A DNA stretch of 64,000 nt, taken from the NCBI GenBank assembly GCA_947456955.1, contig CANGTQ010000009.1, positions 1-64,000 of the forward strand. The letters are read 5' to 3'. Source of the DNA: Flavobacteriaceae bacterium (lineage in GTDB: Bacteria; Bacteroidota; Bacteroidia; Flavobacteriales; Flavobacteriaceae). Shown piece by piece: positions 23,702 through 32,498 of the stretch. The notes under the pieces were generated by a model. The model saw nothing but the letters and a program-made list of their open reading frames with translations, was not told the DNA's origin and made no database searches. The position numbers and the translations under genes are program-made. Numbering within the stretch: the first letter of the stretch is position 1; every line of letters starts with the position of its first letter.

Positions 23702-25531
23702 TTAATCAAAAGATTGCATCGAAACTAATTTAGAATAGGTTCCGTTTTTGACTAAAAGCTCTTCGTGATTTCCTTGCTCTACAATTTTTCCTTTTTGCAT
23801 TACCACAATGATATCCGCTTTTTGAATAGTTGAAAGTCGATGCGCAATAACTATAGATGTTCTGTTTTGCATCATATTTTCCAGGGCAATTTGAACCAAT
23901 CTTTCGCTTTCCGTATCCAAAGCCGAAGTAGCTTCGTCCAAAATCATTATTGGAGGATTTTTCAGAACAGCACGCGCAATAGACAAACGTTGTTTTTGTC
24001 CTCCTGATAGTTTGTTTCCGCTGTCGCCGATATTAGTATAAATTCCGTCAGGTAACTCTTTTACAAATTCATAAGCGTTAGCAATTTCCAAAGCGGCAAT
24101 GACTTCATCATCGGTTGCGTCAATTTTTCCTAATGAAATATTCGCTTTAATGGTATCGTTGAATAATATTGAATCCTGTGTCACCAATCCCATCAAACTG
24201 CGAAGCGAATGCAAATCGATGTCTTTTATGTCAACATTATCAATGGTTATTTTACCTTGATTAACATCGTAAAAACGAGTTAATAAATTGGCAATTGTAC
24301 TTTTACCACTTCCGGATTGTCCAACTAAAGCAACCGTCTTTCCTTTTGGAACATGAAGCGAAAAGTCTTTTAAAACATTTTCTTCGTGATATCTGAAGTT
24401 GATGTTTTCTAAAGAAATTCCGGTTTCGAAAGTATCTTTATGAACAGCATTTTCTTTAGAGGTAATAGTGTTTTCTTCTTCCATCAAAGTAAATACTCTC
24501 TCGGCTGCAGCTAAACCAGTTTTTACCTGATAAGAAGCTTTTGAAATATTTTTGGCCGGTGTTAAAATGGTATAAGCTAAAGCGATATAACCTATAAAAG
24601 CAGTACTAGCTAACGATTTTTCAACCAAAACCATATAACCGCCATACCATAAAAGTACAGCAATAGTAAGGATTCCAAGGAATTCACTCATCGGCGAAGC
24701 CAAATTACTTTTGTTTCCGATACTGTTGGATAACTGTTGTAATTTTTTAACCGAATTGTTGAATTTTGATATGAAAAGATTCTCAGCATTATAGCTTTTC
24801 ACGACTTTCATTCCACCTAAAGTTTCGTCTAAAATAGATATAAAATAACCCGTTTCCTGTTGTGCTTTAGTGGATTTAGCTTTCAGATTTTTTCCAATTC
24901 TTGAAATAATCAATCCCGAAATTGGAATAAAAATAAATACGAAAAGTGTCAGTTTTGAACTTATCGCCAACATAGCAACAATAGAAAAAATGATTGTCAA
25001 CGGTTCTCGCACTACTAATTCTAAAACCTGAAAAAAGGAATTTTGAACTTCGTTAATATCGCCAAGCATTCTCGACATTACATCGCCTTTTCTAGCGTCG
25101 GAATAGTAAGAAACAGGAAGATGAATAATTTTTCGGTATAATTTTTCTCGTAAGTCTTTCAAAACGCCTGTTCTCAAACGGGTTACATGAAAAGAAGCCA
25201 GGTAATTAAAAATATTTTTCAATAAAAAAATTACAATTACAATGGATACTACAAGTAAAAGTGCATATTCTTCACCTCTTTCTGTTGATAATTTAGTAAT
25301 ATAATAATTCAATAAATCTTCTCCATATTTACCTAAATAGCCAATGCCTTTGTACGTTGGATGAACTGTTACTTGTTCCGTTTCTTTAAAAAGTACTTTT
25401 AAAGTTGGTATTATAGAAACCATTCCTAGTGTAGAAAACAAAGCGTAAAATATATTGAAGACAATGTTTAGAATTACATTCTTCTTATACTTTAGGGCAA
25501 ATGGAATCAGTTTTTTAAGATTATTATCCAT
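23702..25531 (-). CDS. ABC transporter, fused permease and ATPase (MsbA-like)
   Basis: This 609-residue half-transporter has an N-terminal six-helix exporter domain (about 1-330) and an ATPase domain with Walker A GQSGSGKST, the signature LSGGQKQRLSIARA and Walker B IMILDEATSALD. It is closest in layout to lipid exporters of the MsbA type; lipid A or another lipid is the likely cargo, but this is not shown by the sequence. Its start codon overlaps the stop of the phosphosugar mutase gene by one base, so translation is coupled. Confidence 0.92.
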   Translation of the reverse strand: MDNNLKKLIPFALKYKKNVILNIVFNIFYALFSTLGMVSIIPTLKVLFKETEQVTVHPTYKGIGYLGKYGEDLLNYYITKLSTERGEEYALLLVVSIVIVIFLLKNIFNYLASFHVTRLRTGVLKDLREKLYRKIIHLPVSYYSDARKGDVMSRMLGDINEVQNSFFQVLELVVREPLTIIFSIVAMLAISSKLTLFVFIFIPISGLIISRIGKNLKAKSTKAQQETGYFISILDETLGGMKVVKSYNAENLFISKFNNSVKKLQQLSNSIGNKSNLASPMSEFLGILTIAVLLWYGGYMVLVEKSLASTAFIGYIALAYTILTPAKNISKASYQVKTGLAAAERVFTLMEEENTITSKENAVHKDTFETGISLENINFRYHEENVLKDFSLHVPKGKTVALVGQSGSGKSTIANLLTRFYDVNQGKITIDNVDIKDIDLHSLRSLMGLVTQDSILFNDTIKANISLGKIDATDDEVIAALEIANAYEFVKELPDGIYTNIGDSGNKLSGGQKQRLSIARAVLKNPPIMILDEATSALDTESERLVQIALENMMQNRTSIVIAHRLSTIQKADIIVVMQKGKIVEQGNHEELLVKNGTYSKLVSMQSFD

Positions 25532-27258
25532 TAGTTCAATTGCATTTCTGTAATTATGTTTGCGATTTTAGTATTTAAAAATGCTTCAGCAGCTGGAATT
25601 TCATCCAAACTTTCGATGGCAGTATTCACACTAAAATAGAATTTTATTTTTGGTTCCGTCCCGCTTGGACGTGCGCAAATTTTAGAGCCGTCTTCTAAAT
25701 AATAAATCAAAACGTCCGATTTTGGAATATGTAAAGTTTCGGTATCATTATTCAAAAGATTTCTTGCTGTCGAGTTTTTATAATCTTCTACCATAATCAC
25801 ACGTTGCCCATTGATTTCGGAAACTGGATTTTCACGCATTTCAAACATCATTTGTTTTATTTGATTGGCACCTTCAATTCCTTTTTTGGTAATCGAAATC
25901 AAATGTTCTTTATAGAAACCATAGTCAACATATAGTTGTTCTAGTTCTTTGTAGACCGAACTTCCTTTTTCTTTTGCCTGAGCCGCAATTTCGCACATTA
26001 ATAAAATTGCTCCAACAGCATCTTTATCGCGAACAGCGTCACCAACCATGTAACCAAAACTTTCTTCACCTCCGCCAATAAATTCAAGTTCGGGAAAATC
26101 CCGGATGAATTTGGCAATCCATTTAAAACCGGTTAACCCAACTTTGCACTCTACATTGTAAGCTGAAGCTAATTCCAACATCATTGGTGTGGAAACAATC
26201 GTTGAACCAATAAATTGTTTTCCATTAATTTTTCCTGCTTTTTGCCATTCTTCCAAAAGATAATGCGTCATCACAACCATAGTCTGGTTTCCATTCAACA
26301 ACTGCATTTTACCTATGTTATTTCTAACGGCAACGCCAAGTCGGTCACTATCCGGATCTGTTCCAAAAACGATATCCGCGTTTATTTTATTTGCTAAATC
26401 CAAAGCCATTGTCAATGCTTCCGGTTCTTCTGGATTTGGAGAAATTACAGTTGGAAAATTACCATTTGGCTCTGCTTGCTCCGGAACAATATTTACATCG
26501 GTATAACCTGCTTTTTCCAAAACTTTTGGAACCATTTTGATAGATGTTCCGTGTAACGAAGTGTAAGCTATTTTTAAATTCTTTCTGGCTTCTGCCGATG
26601 TGTTGAAACTTGCATTATCCACTGTAGATTTGGCGAAAGCTTCATCAACGGCAACATCAATATATTCAATCAGACTTTCGTTAGCGTCAAATTTGATTTC
26701 GCTGTAATTTAAGTTTTCAATTACTTGAACAATTTCAAAATCATTTGGAGGCACAATTTGTCCTCCATCTTGCCAATATACTTTGTATCCGTTGTATTCC
26801 GGTGGATTGTGTGATGCAGTTAAAACAATTCCAGCATGACAATTTAAATGTTTCACCGCGAAAGATAGTTCAGGAGTTGGTCGCATTTCAGAAAATAAGT
26901 AGACTTGAATCCCGTTTGCTGAAAAAACATCAGCAACGACTTTGGCCAGTGTATCACTGTTATGTCTGCAATCATAAGCAATAGCAACTTTCAGTTGTTC
27001 GCCGGAAAATGATTTTTTTAAATAATCGGATAAGCCCTGAGTGTTTTTTCCAAGCGTGTATTTGTTGATGCGATTGGTTCCAACACCCATTATTCCTCGC
27101 ATTCCACCTGTTCCAAACTCCAAATTTTTATAGAAACTTTCTTCTAAGTTTTTCGGAGAAGAAGTCATCATTTCTTTGATTTCGTCTTGTGTCTTTTGGT
27201 CAAATGTAGGCGTAAGCCATTCGTTTACTTTGTCTAATATGTTTTTTTCGATATGCAT
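25531..27258 (-). CDS. Phosphosugar mutase (phosphoglucomutase/phosphomannomutase family)
   Basis: This 575-residue enzyme interconverts sugar 1- and 6-phosphates. The active serine is S149 in LTASHNPPEYNGYK, the metal loop is DPDSDRLG, the sugar loop is GGEESFGY and the phosphate loop is RPSGTEPKIK. The length and order fit the long alpha-D-phosphohexomutases of Bacillus PgcA type. In the operon with a GT2 glycosyltransferase and an MsbA-like exporter it could feed precursor to envelope glycans. Overlaps the ABC gene by one base. Confidence 0.93.
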   Translation of the reverse strand: MHIEKNILDKVNEWLTPTFDQKTQDEIKEMMTSSPKNLEESFYKNLEFGTGGMRGIMGVGTNRINKYTLGKNTQGLSDYLKKSFSGEQLKVAIAYDCRHNSDTLAKVVADVFSANGIQVYLFSEMRPTPELSFAVKHLNCHAGIVLTASHNPPEYNGYKVYWQDGGQIVPPNDFEIVQVIENLNYSEIKFDANESLIEYIDVAVDEAFAKSTVDNASFNTSAEARKNLKIAYTSLHGTSIKMVPKVLEKAGYTDVNIVPEQAEPNGNFPTVISPNPEEPEALTMALDLANKINADIVFGTDPDSDRLGVAVRNNIGKMQLLNGNQTMVVMTHYLLEEWQKAGKINGKQFIGSTIVSTPMMLELASAYNVECKVGLTGFKWIAKFIRDFPELEFIGGGEESFGYMVGDAVRDKDAVGAILLMCEIAAQAKEKGSSVYKELEQLYVDYGFYKEHLISITKKGIEGANQIKQMMFEMRENPVSEINGQRVIMVEDYKNSTARNLLNNDTETLHIPKSDVLIYYLEDGSKICARPSGTEPKIKFYFSVNTAIESLDEIPAAEAFLNTKIANIITEMQLN

Positions 27259-27290
27259 GATCTTAATTTTAATTGTAATTTGAAGCTGAA

Positions 27291-28250
27291 TTACAAATTA
27301 ACTTCTTTAGAAATTTTATAACGCTCTTCATTGTTTTTGGTTCTTAAAATGATTTCACCCAAAAATCCGGCTAAGAATAGTTGCGAACCAATAATCATTG
27401 CCGTTAAGGCGATATAGAAAAGTGGATTTGCAGCCACTAAAATTGTTGGTTCATGGAACACAAATAGCTTCATTAGTTTTATTCCAATAATCAAAAAAGT
27501 AGATAAAAACCCTATAATGAACATAATGACACCAAGCGCACCAAAAAGATGCATTGGTCGTTTACCGTATTTAGATAAAAACCAAATCGTAATTAAATCT
27601 AAAAAACCATTGATAAAACGGCTCATACCAAATTTCGATTCACCATATTTTCGTGCTTGATGTATCACTACTTTCTCGCCTATGTTGGAGAATCCGGCAT
27701 TTTTGGCCAAAACAGGAATATAGCGGTGCATTTCACCTGATACTTCTATGTTTTTTACAACTATATTTTTATAGGCTTTTAAGCCGCAGTTGAAATCATT
27801 AAGTTTAACGCCAGATGTTTTTCGTGCAGCCCAATTAAATAATTTGGAAGGCAAATTTTTACCTATAACCGAATCGTAACGTTTCTTTTTCCAACCCGAA
27901 ACCAAATCATAATTTTGATTGGTTATCATGTTGAATAAATCCGGAATTTCCTCCGGGCTATCCTGTAAATCGGCATCCATAGTAATAATTACGTCTCCTT
28001 TAGCTTTAGCAAAACCGGCATGTAAAGCTTGAGATTTTCCAAAATTGGTAAGGAAACGAATTCCTTTTACGTTTGGATTTTCTATTGAAAGTTGTTCAAT
28101 AATTTGCCACGACTCATCCGTACTACCATCATCTATAAAAATTACTTCATAGGAATAATTGTGGGTTGTCATTACTTTGACAATCCATAGGTGCAATTCG
28201 GGTAAAGATTCCTGTTCGTTAAGAAGTGGAATTATTATGGAGAGATTCAT
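27291..28250 (-). CDS. Glycosyltransferase family 2, polyprenyl-phosphate type
   Basis: This 319-residue enzyme has the GT2 nucleotide-binding fold with the DxD-type metal site (IITMDADLQDSPEEI) and the substrate loop of dolichyl/undecaprenyl-phosphate glycosyltransferases (RHxP-like HRYIPVLAKNAGF). Two or three membrane helices follow (about 230-290), and KTKNNEERY-type residues close it. It would transfer a sugar to a polyprenyl phosphate at the inner membrane. It is immediately adjacent to the DUF4199 gene (no gap) and precedes the mutase. Confidence 0.9.
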   Translation of the reverse strand: MNLSIIIPLLNEQESLPELHLWIVKVMTTHNYSYEVIFIDDGSTDESWQIIEQLSIENPNVKGIRFLTNFGKSQALHAGFAKAKGDVIITMDADLQDSPEEIPDLFNMITNQNYDLVSGWKKKRYDSVIGKNLPSKLFNWAARKTSGVKLNDFNCGLKAYKNIVVKNIEVSGEMHRYIPVLAKNAGFSNIGEKVVIHQARKYGESKFGMSRFINGFLDLITIWFLSKYGKRPMHLFGALGVIMFIIGFLSTFLIIGIKLMKLFVFHEPTILVAANPLFYIALTAMIIGSQLFLAGFLGEIILRTKNNEERYKISKEVNL

Positions 28251-28781
28251 CTATTGATATTCGGGTGTTTTTGATTTAAAAATTGCTGCTAAAATTAATC
28301 CAAAAAGAGCAGCAAATACATAATAAGTAAACATTCCTTTAATCATTTGGCCGATTGAAAATTGATCTGCATTTTGCATTTCTGCAACAGCTTTGTTTAT
28401 ATCTGAGCTTTTAGCTCCAAATTTTTCTAATAAATTAACTGTAAATTTGATTGACATTTCCTTTAATGTGTCTTTTAAAGTAGGTTCGATAAAATTAAAA
28501 AGGAATATTTCAAACATTGTAGCTATTAAAATACCAATAGCTGCTGAAATAAAATATGTAGTGAATGCTTCTTTAAAAGGGTACTTACCCTTTAGTTGTT
28601 TTTTTGTTTTGGTTAATAAAACTATCGCTATGACTGTGAATATAACGACTTTCAAAAATGTAATCCATCCAGATAAAAATAATTGAACATCTGTTATGTA
28701 AATTATCGAAGTTATTGTAATTGATACTAATCCGCAGATAAATCCAAAGCTAACACCGTTTTTCTTTATAATTTCATTCAT
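28251..28781 (-). CDS. DUF4199 domain-containing membrane protein
   Basis: This 176-residue inner-membrane protein (ATG at 28781) has four hydrophobic segments: two near the N-terminus (GVSFGFICGLVSITITSIIYI; a second at about 40-57), one near 75-100, and a last one near 155-170. The layout matches DUF4199, a Bacteroidota family with no known function. A TATATTTG -7 box lies on the minus strand at 28805-28812, with a poor -33. It directly abuts the GT2 gene, so the two likely work together in envelope glycan synthesis. Confidence 0.82.
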   Translation of the reverse strand: MNEIIKKNGVSFGFICGLVSITITSIIYITDVQLFLSGWITFLKVVIFTVIAIVLLTKTKKQLKGKYPFKEAFTTYFISAAIGILIATMFEIFLFNFIEPTLKDTLKEMSIKFTVNLLEKFGAKSSDINKAVAEMQNADQFSIGQMIKGMFTYYVFAALFGLILAAIFKSKTPEYQ

Positions 28782-28872
28782 TTTTTTGGTTTTCAATTAT
28801 TCAACAAATATAGTAATTCCATAATTAACACATATTAATTGACCTGCCAATTAAAAAAAGTTTATTCATTGG

Positions 28873-28902
28873 TTTGATTTTTAAAAAATAGTTGTATTTT
28901 TG
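28873..28902 (+). promoter_or_regulatory. Bacteroidota-type promoter of rpmE2
   Basis: TTG (28874-28876), 18 bases and TATTTTTG (28895-28902). The predicted leader is about 100 nt and contains a CTTTC/GAAAG hairpin within a longer AGTTT...AAACT pairing (about 28935-28980), which might regulate L31 translation. Confidence 0.75.
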
Positions 28903-29007
28903 CACACTCTAATTAAAAAGGAACAATAAAAGCTGTAGCTAGTTTATACCTTTCAAAAATGAAAGCTTCAAAACAAACTACTTCATAACAATAAAAAGAT
29001 TTACAAA

Positions 29008-29259
29008 ATGAAACAAGGAATTCACCCAGAAAATTACAGATTAGTTGCTTTTAAAGACATGTCAAATGAGGATGTTTTTATTACTAAATCAACAGTAGAA
29101 ACAAAAGAAACAATCATGCACGAAGGTGTTGAATATCCAGTTTTCAAAATGGAGATTTCTAGAACTTCTCATCCTTTTTACACAGGTAAATCTAAACTTA
29201 TCGATACTGCAGGACGTATTGATAAATTCAAAACTAAATACGCTAAGCATTCAAAATAA
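29008..29259 (+). CDS. rpmE2: 50S ribosomal protein L31 type B
   Basis: This 83-residue large-subunit protein bridges the two ribosomal subunits. It starts [18 protein letters not shown] and ends [15 protein letters not shown], typical of the family. It lacks the CxxC...CxxC zinc residues of type A L31, so it is the zinc-independent form, often induced when zinc is scarce, although here it may be the only copy (unseen elsewhere in the window). It has its own promoter and terminator. Confidence 0.95.
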   Translation: MKQGIHPENYRLVAFKDMSNEDVFITKSTVETKETIMHEGVEYPVFKMEISRTSHPFYTGKSKLIDTAGRIDKFKTKYAKHSK

Positions 29260-29284
29260 TAATTTTAGTGTTTCAATTAAATCA

Positions 29285-29314
29285 AAACCATTCATAAAAG
29301 TGAGTGGTTTTTTT
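29285..29314 (+). terminator. Terminator of rpmE2
   Basis: AACCATTCA (29286-29294) pairs with TGAGTGGTT (29301-29309), followed by T6. Confidence 0.82.
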
Positions 29315-29323
29315 ATGCGATAA

Positions 29324-29355
29324 ACTTTGTAACTTTGGCACTTTGCAACTTTGAT
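29324..29355 (+). repeat. Four tandem 8-base repeats of ACTTTGnn
   Basis: ACTTTGTA, ACTTTGGC, ACTTTGCA and ACTTTGAT follow each other with an exact 8-base period at 29324, 29332, 29340 and 29348, ending 9 bases before the GlmU-like start. TAACTTTG (29330-29337) also fits the -7 promoter consensus, so the repeat may carry the promoter. Confidence 0.8.
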
Positions 29356-29364
29356 ACTTAAAAA

Positions 29365-30540
29365 ATGAACTACATACTTTTTGACGGAACAGTTCGTAAC
29401 GCACTTTTACCATTTACTTTCACAAGACCAGTAGCTGATATCCGCATCGGAATTTTGACTATTCGTGAAAAATGGGAAAAATATTTAGGTTATACAACCA
29501 CCACTTTGACCGAAGAATACCTTTCAGAAAAGTTTCCAATGGTTGAAATGGAAGAAAATGTCATGATTAACGCATCGTTTTTGCCAAATGATATTCTCTC
29601 CGAAATGGTAAAAAGTTTAGAAAAAAATCAAGCCATTTTTCAAGGAGACGAAGTCATTGCTTTTTATACGAATGATACGCAGGAAGAAGTCGATTTTGAT
29701 ACTTATGAAATAATTGAATTTTACGAAGAATATCTAACAGTGCAACATACTTGGGATATTTTTGCCAAAAATGATGCAGCATTAAGAGAAGATTTTGAGC
29801 TGATTACTGAAGGCAGAAACTCACAACCAATTCCAAAAAGTGTAAACGTTATTTCGCCTGAAAATATTTTTATTGAAGAAGGAGCGAGGCTGGAGTTTGT
29901 GACATTAAACGCATCAACCGGACCAATCTATATTGGGAAAAATACCGAAATCATGGAAGGTTCCGTAATTAGAGGGCCATTTGCTTTGTGCGAATCGAGC
30001 AGAGTCAAGTTGGCTTCCAAAGTTTATGGGGCTACCACCGTTGGACCACATTCCGTCATTGGTGGCGAAGTAAGTAATTCGGTTTTGTTTGGTTATTCTA
30101 ATAAAAGTCATGAAGGATTTTTAGGAAATGCTGTTCTTGGCGAATGGTGCAACATAGGTGCGGATAGCAACAATTCAAATCTGAAAAACAACTACGAAGA
30201 GGTGCGTTTGTGGAGTTATGAAACCGAAGGTTTTGCAAAAACCGGACTTCAATTCTGCGGATTAATGATGGGTGATCATAGTAAATGTGGCATCAATACG
30301 ATGTTCAATACCGGAACTGTGGTTGGTGTTTTTGCTAATATTTTTGGAGCTGGTTTTCCGCGTAATTTTGTGCCAAGTTTTTCTTGGGGCGGAGCTTCAG
30401 GATTCACAACATATTTAACTTCTAAGGCGTTTCAAACTGCCAAGATTGTTATGGCACGAAGACAGGCAGAATTTTCTGAACAAGATGCTAAGATTTTGGA
30501 ACATGTTTTTGAAATCACTAAAAAATATAGAAAAGAATAG
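29365..30540 (+). CDS. GlmU-like putative sugar nucleotidyltransferase
   Basis: This 391-residue protein has an N-terminal region that resembles the nucleotidyltransferase half of GlmU (MNYILFDGTVRNALLPFTFTRP) and a C-terminal left-handed beta helix with hexapeptide repeats (about 170-310: GPIYIGKNTEIMEGSVIRGP, VGPHSVIGGEVSNSVLFGYSNK). The family is conserved in Bacteroidota and distinct from bona fide GlmU. It may make a UDP-sugar or act as a transferase; substrate unknown. It starts 9 bases after an ACTTTG repeat array. Confidence 0.85.
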   Translation: MNYILFDGTVRNALLPFTFTRPVADIRIGILTIREKWEKYLGYTTTTLTEEYLSEKFPMVEMEENVMINASFLPNDILSEMVKSLEKNQAIFQGDEVIAFYTNDTQEEVDFDTYEIIEFYEEYLTVQHTWDIFAKNDAALREDFELITEGRNSQPIPKSVNVISPENIFIEEGARLEFVTLNASTGPIYIGKNTEIMEGSVIRGPFALCESSRVKLASKVYGATTVGPHSVIGGEVSNSVLFGYSNKSHEGFLGNAVLGEWCNIGADSNNSNLKNNYEEVRLWSYETEGFAKTGLQFCGLMMGDHSKCGINTMFNTGTVVGVFANIFGAGFPRNFVPSFSWGGASGFTTYLTSKAFQTAKIVMARRQAEFSEQDAKILEHVFEITKKYRKE

Positions 30541-30544
30541 ATTT

Positions 30545-30685
30545 AATTTGAAAATTTGAGGATGAGTCAATTTGAAAATGTTCCTTAAACGATTAATTTT
30601 CAAATCTTCAAATTGTTTAATCTTTAAACTAGATTAACTTTACATCCTTAATTTTTGACAACGACCTGCCTGTCGGCAGACAGGT
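30545..30685. repeat. Two intergenic inverted repeats before mtaB
   Basis: AATTTGAAAA copies at 30545-30554 and 30569-30578 can pair with the inverted copy TTTTCAAATcttCAAATT at 30597-30614. Further on (30664-30685) lies a near-palindrome of CCTG units, ACCTGCCTG and CAGACAGGT around TCGG. Neither has a T run for a terminator. The rest of the 166-base gap is featureless. Confidence 0.7.
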
Positions 30686-30706
30686 TTCATTAATTGAGAT
30701 TTATTT

Positions 30707-32047
30707 ATGGAACTAAAAAAGAAAGTTGCCTTTTATACTCTAGGTTGCAAACTCAACTTCTCCGAAACTTCTACTATCGCGCGAAATTTTCAGGACGAAG
30801 GTTTTGACCGAGTCGATTTTGAAGAAGTTGCTGATATTTATGTCATCAATACGTGCTCGGTTACCGATAACGCCGACAAGCAATTCAAACATATTGTAAA
30901 AAAAGCGATGAAGCTTAACGATAAAGCATTTGTTGCTGCTGTGGGTTGCTATGCACAATTAAAACCCGAAGAATTAGCTGCAGTTGACGGTGTTGATTTG
31001 GTTTTGGGCGCCACCGAAAAATTTAAAATCACCGATTATATAAATGATTTGTCCAAAAATGATATGGGCGAAGTGCATTCGTGTGAAATTGAAGAAGCCG
31101 ATTTCTACGTTGGAAGTTATTCTATTGGCGATAGAACGCGTGCGTTTTTGAAAGTTCAGGATGGTTGCGATTATAAATGCACCTATTGTACAATTCCTTT
31201 GGCAAGAGGTATTTCAAGAAGTGACGCTTTGGAAAATGTATTGAAAAATGCTTCTGATATTTCGAAACAGGGAATAAAAGAAATCGTTTTGACTGGCGTA
31301 AATATTGGAGATTATGGTAAAGGAGAATTTGGAAATAAAAAACACGAACATACTTTTCTCGATTTAGTTCAGGCGCTTGACAAAGTGGAAGGCATTGAAA
31401 GACTTCGGATTTCGTCTATCGAACCAAATCTTTTGAAAAACGAAACTATAGAATTTGTATCGAATAGTCGAACATTTGTACCGCACTTTCATATTCCATT
31501 ACAATCCGGAAGCAATGATATTTTGAAGAAAATGAAGCGTCGTTATTTGCGCGAAGTATATACAGAAAGAGTTAACAAAATCCGTGAAGTAATGCCTCAT
31601 GCCTGTATTGGGGTTGATGTTATTGTTGGTTTTCCGGGTGAAACAGATGAAAATTTCTTAGAAACTTATAATTTTCTAAACGAAATGGACATATCATATT
31701 TACACGTTTTTACTTATTCGGAAAGAGATAATACAGAAGCTGCCGAATTGCCAGATGTTGTTCCGATGAATGTGAGAAACAAAAGAAGTAAAATGCTACG
31801 CGGTTTATCAGTAAAAAAACGGCGTGCTTTTTATGAAAGCCAGATAGGAACAAATAGAACGGTACTTTTTGAAAGCGAAAACAAAGAAGGTTACATTCAC
31901 GGTTTTACCGAAAATTACGTAAAAGTAAAAAACCCGTGGAATCCGGAATTGGCCAATACTTTACACGAAATTAATTTGACAAAAATAGATGAGGATGGAA
32001 GTGTAAGGTTAAAATTCCAAAATGAAAAATCCCAATTTCAAGTATAG
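30707..32047 (+). CDS. mtaB: tRNA t6A37 methylthiotransferase MtaB
   Basis: This 446-residue radical-SAM enzyme adds a methylthio group to N6-threonylcarbamoyladenosine 37 of tRNAs that read ANN codons. The N-terminal cluster uses C14, C50 and C81; the radical-SAM cluster is C154-x3-C158-x2-C161 (DGCDYKCTYC). The TRAM domain lies at the C-terminus (about 375-440). The start MELKKKVAFYTLGCKLNFSE is the standard one. The spelled-out LGCKLN and the CxxxCxxC distinguish it from MiaB. Confidence 0.94.
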   Translation: MELKKKVAFYTLGCKLNFSETSTIARNFQDEGFDRVDFEEVADIYVINTCSVTDNADKQFKHIVKKAMKLNDKAFVAAVGCYAQLKPEELAAVDGVDLVLGATEKFKITDYINDLSKNDMGEVHSCEIEEADFYVGSYSIGDRTRAFLKVQDGCDYKCTYCTIPLARGISRSDALENVLKNASDISKQGIKEIVLTGVNIGDYGKGEFGNKKHEHTFLDLVQALDKVEGIERLRISSIEPNLLKNETIEFVSNSRTFVPHFHIPLQSGSNDILKKMKRRYLREVYTERVNKIREVMPHACIGVDVIVGFPGETDENFLETYNFLNEMDISYLHVFTYSERDNTEAAELPDVVPMNVRNKRSKMLRGLSVKKRRAFYESQIGTNRTVLFESENKEGYIHGFTENYVKVKNPWNPELANTLHEINLTKIDEDGSVRLKFQNEKSQFQV

Positions 32048-32063
32048 CTGAAATTTGGGATTT
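32027..32063 (+). terminator. Hairpin overlapping the mtaB stop codon, possible terminator
   Basis: AAATCCCAATTTCA (32027-32040) pairs with TGAAATTTGGGATTT (32049-32063) with one bulge; the stop codon lies in the loop. No strong T run follows, so termination may be weak. Confidence 0.5.
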
Positions 32064-32118
32064 AAAAATTGCTTTTTGATATTTATTTTAAATTTGTATT
32101 TAAAGTTTTTTTTTAAAA

Positions 32119-32430
32119 TTATATTTTAATTCCAGGGGGAAGTAAATCTTTGTAACAACTATTCTTTCTAAAGAAAAGTGCGATTTTTGGTAAAATCGGA
32201 ACTACTTTTAACTTTCTTTCATAAGCAATTTCCATAATGTTTTTAAGTAAATCGTTAATGAATTCATCATTGTTGAAACCATCAAAAACGTTTATTCTTG
32301 TTAAGAAAATCTTTTTCTCCTGAAATGAATATTCAACTGAAATTAATTTTCCATCTACCAAAGTTTCAAACTGACGTGCGAAAGTATTGTCTTTAATCTC
32401 GATTTTTTCTAAAAATGCGTTTGCTTCCAT
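32119..32430 (-). CDS. Degenerate GNAT-fold protein (Acetyltransf_CG-like)
   Basis: This 103-residue protein has the C-terminal signature of the small GCN5-related Acetyltransf_CG family: ERKLKVVPILPKIALFFRKN followed by CYKDLLPPG, and the N-terminal two-strand start. The acetyl-CoA pyrophosphate loop (RGxGIA in relatives) is replaced by FNNDEF, so it is probably not an active acetyltransferase. It may bind a ligand or partner. It is a lone gene with a consensus promoter at 32462-32490 and lies opposite the hydrolase gene. Confidence 0.7.
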   Translation of the reverse strand: MEANAFLEKIEIKDNTFARQFETLVDGKLISVEYSFQEKKIFLTRINVFDGFNNDEFINDLLKNIMEIAYERKLKVVPILPKIALFFRKNSCYKDLLPPGIKI

Positions 32431-32461
32431 GTGATTATAAACAAAAAGGATTAATTTTAGG

Positions 32462-32490
32462 CAAAGTTACTAATAATTAACCGGTTTCAA
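32462..32490 (-). promoter_or_regulatory. Bacteroidota-type promoter of the GNAT-like gene
   Basis: On the minus strand TTG (32488-32490), 18 bases and TAACTTTG (32462-32469), 32 bases upstream of the ATG at 32430. Confidence 0.7.
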
Positions 32491-32498
32491 GTTAAATA

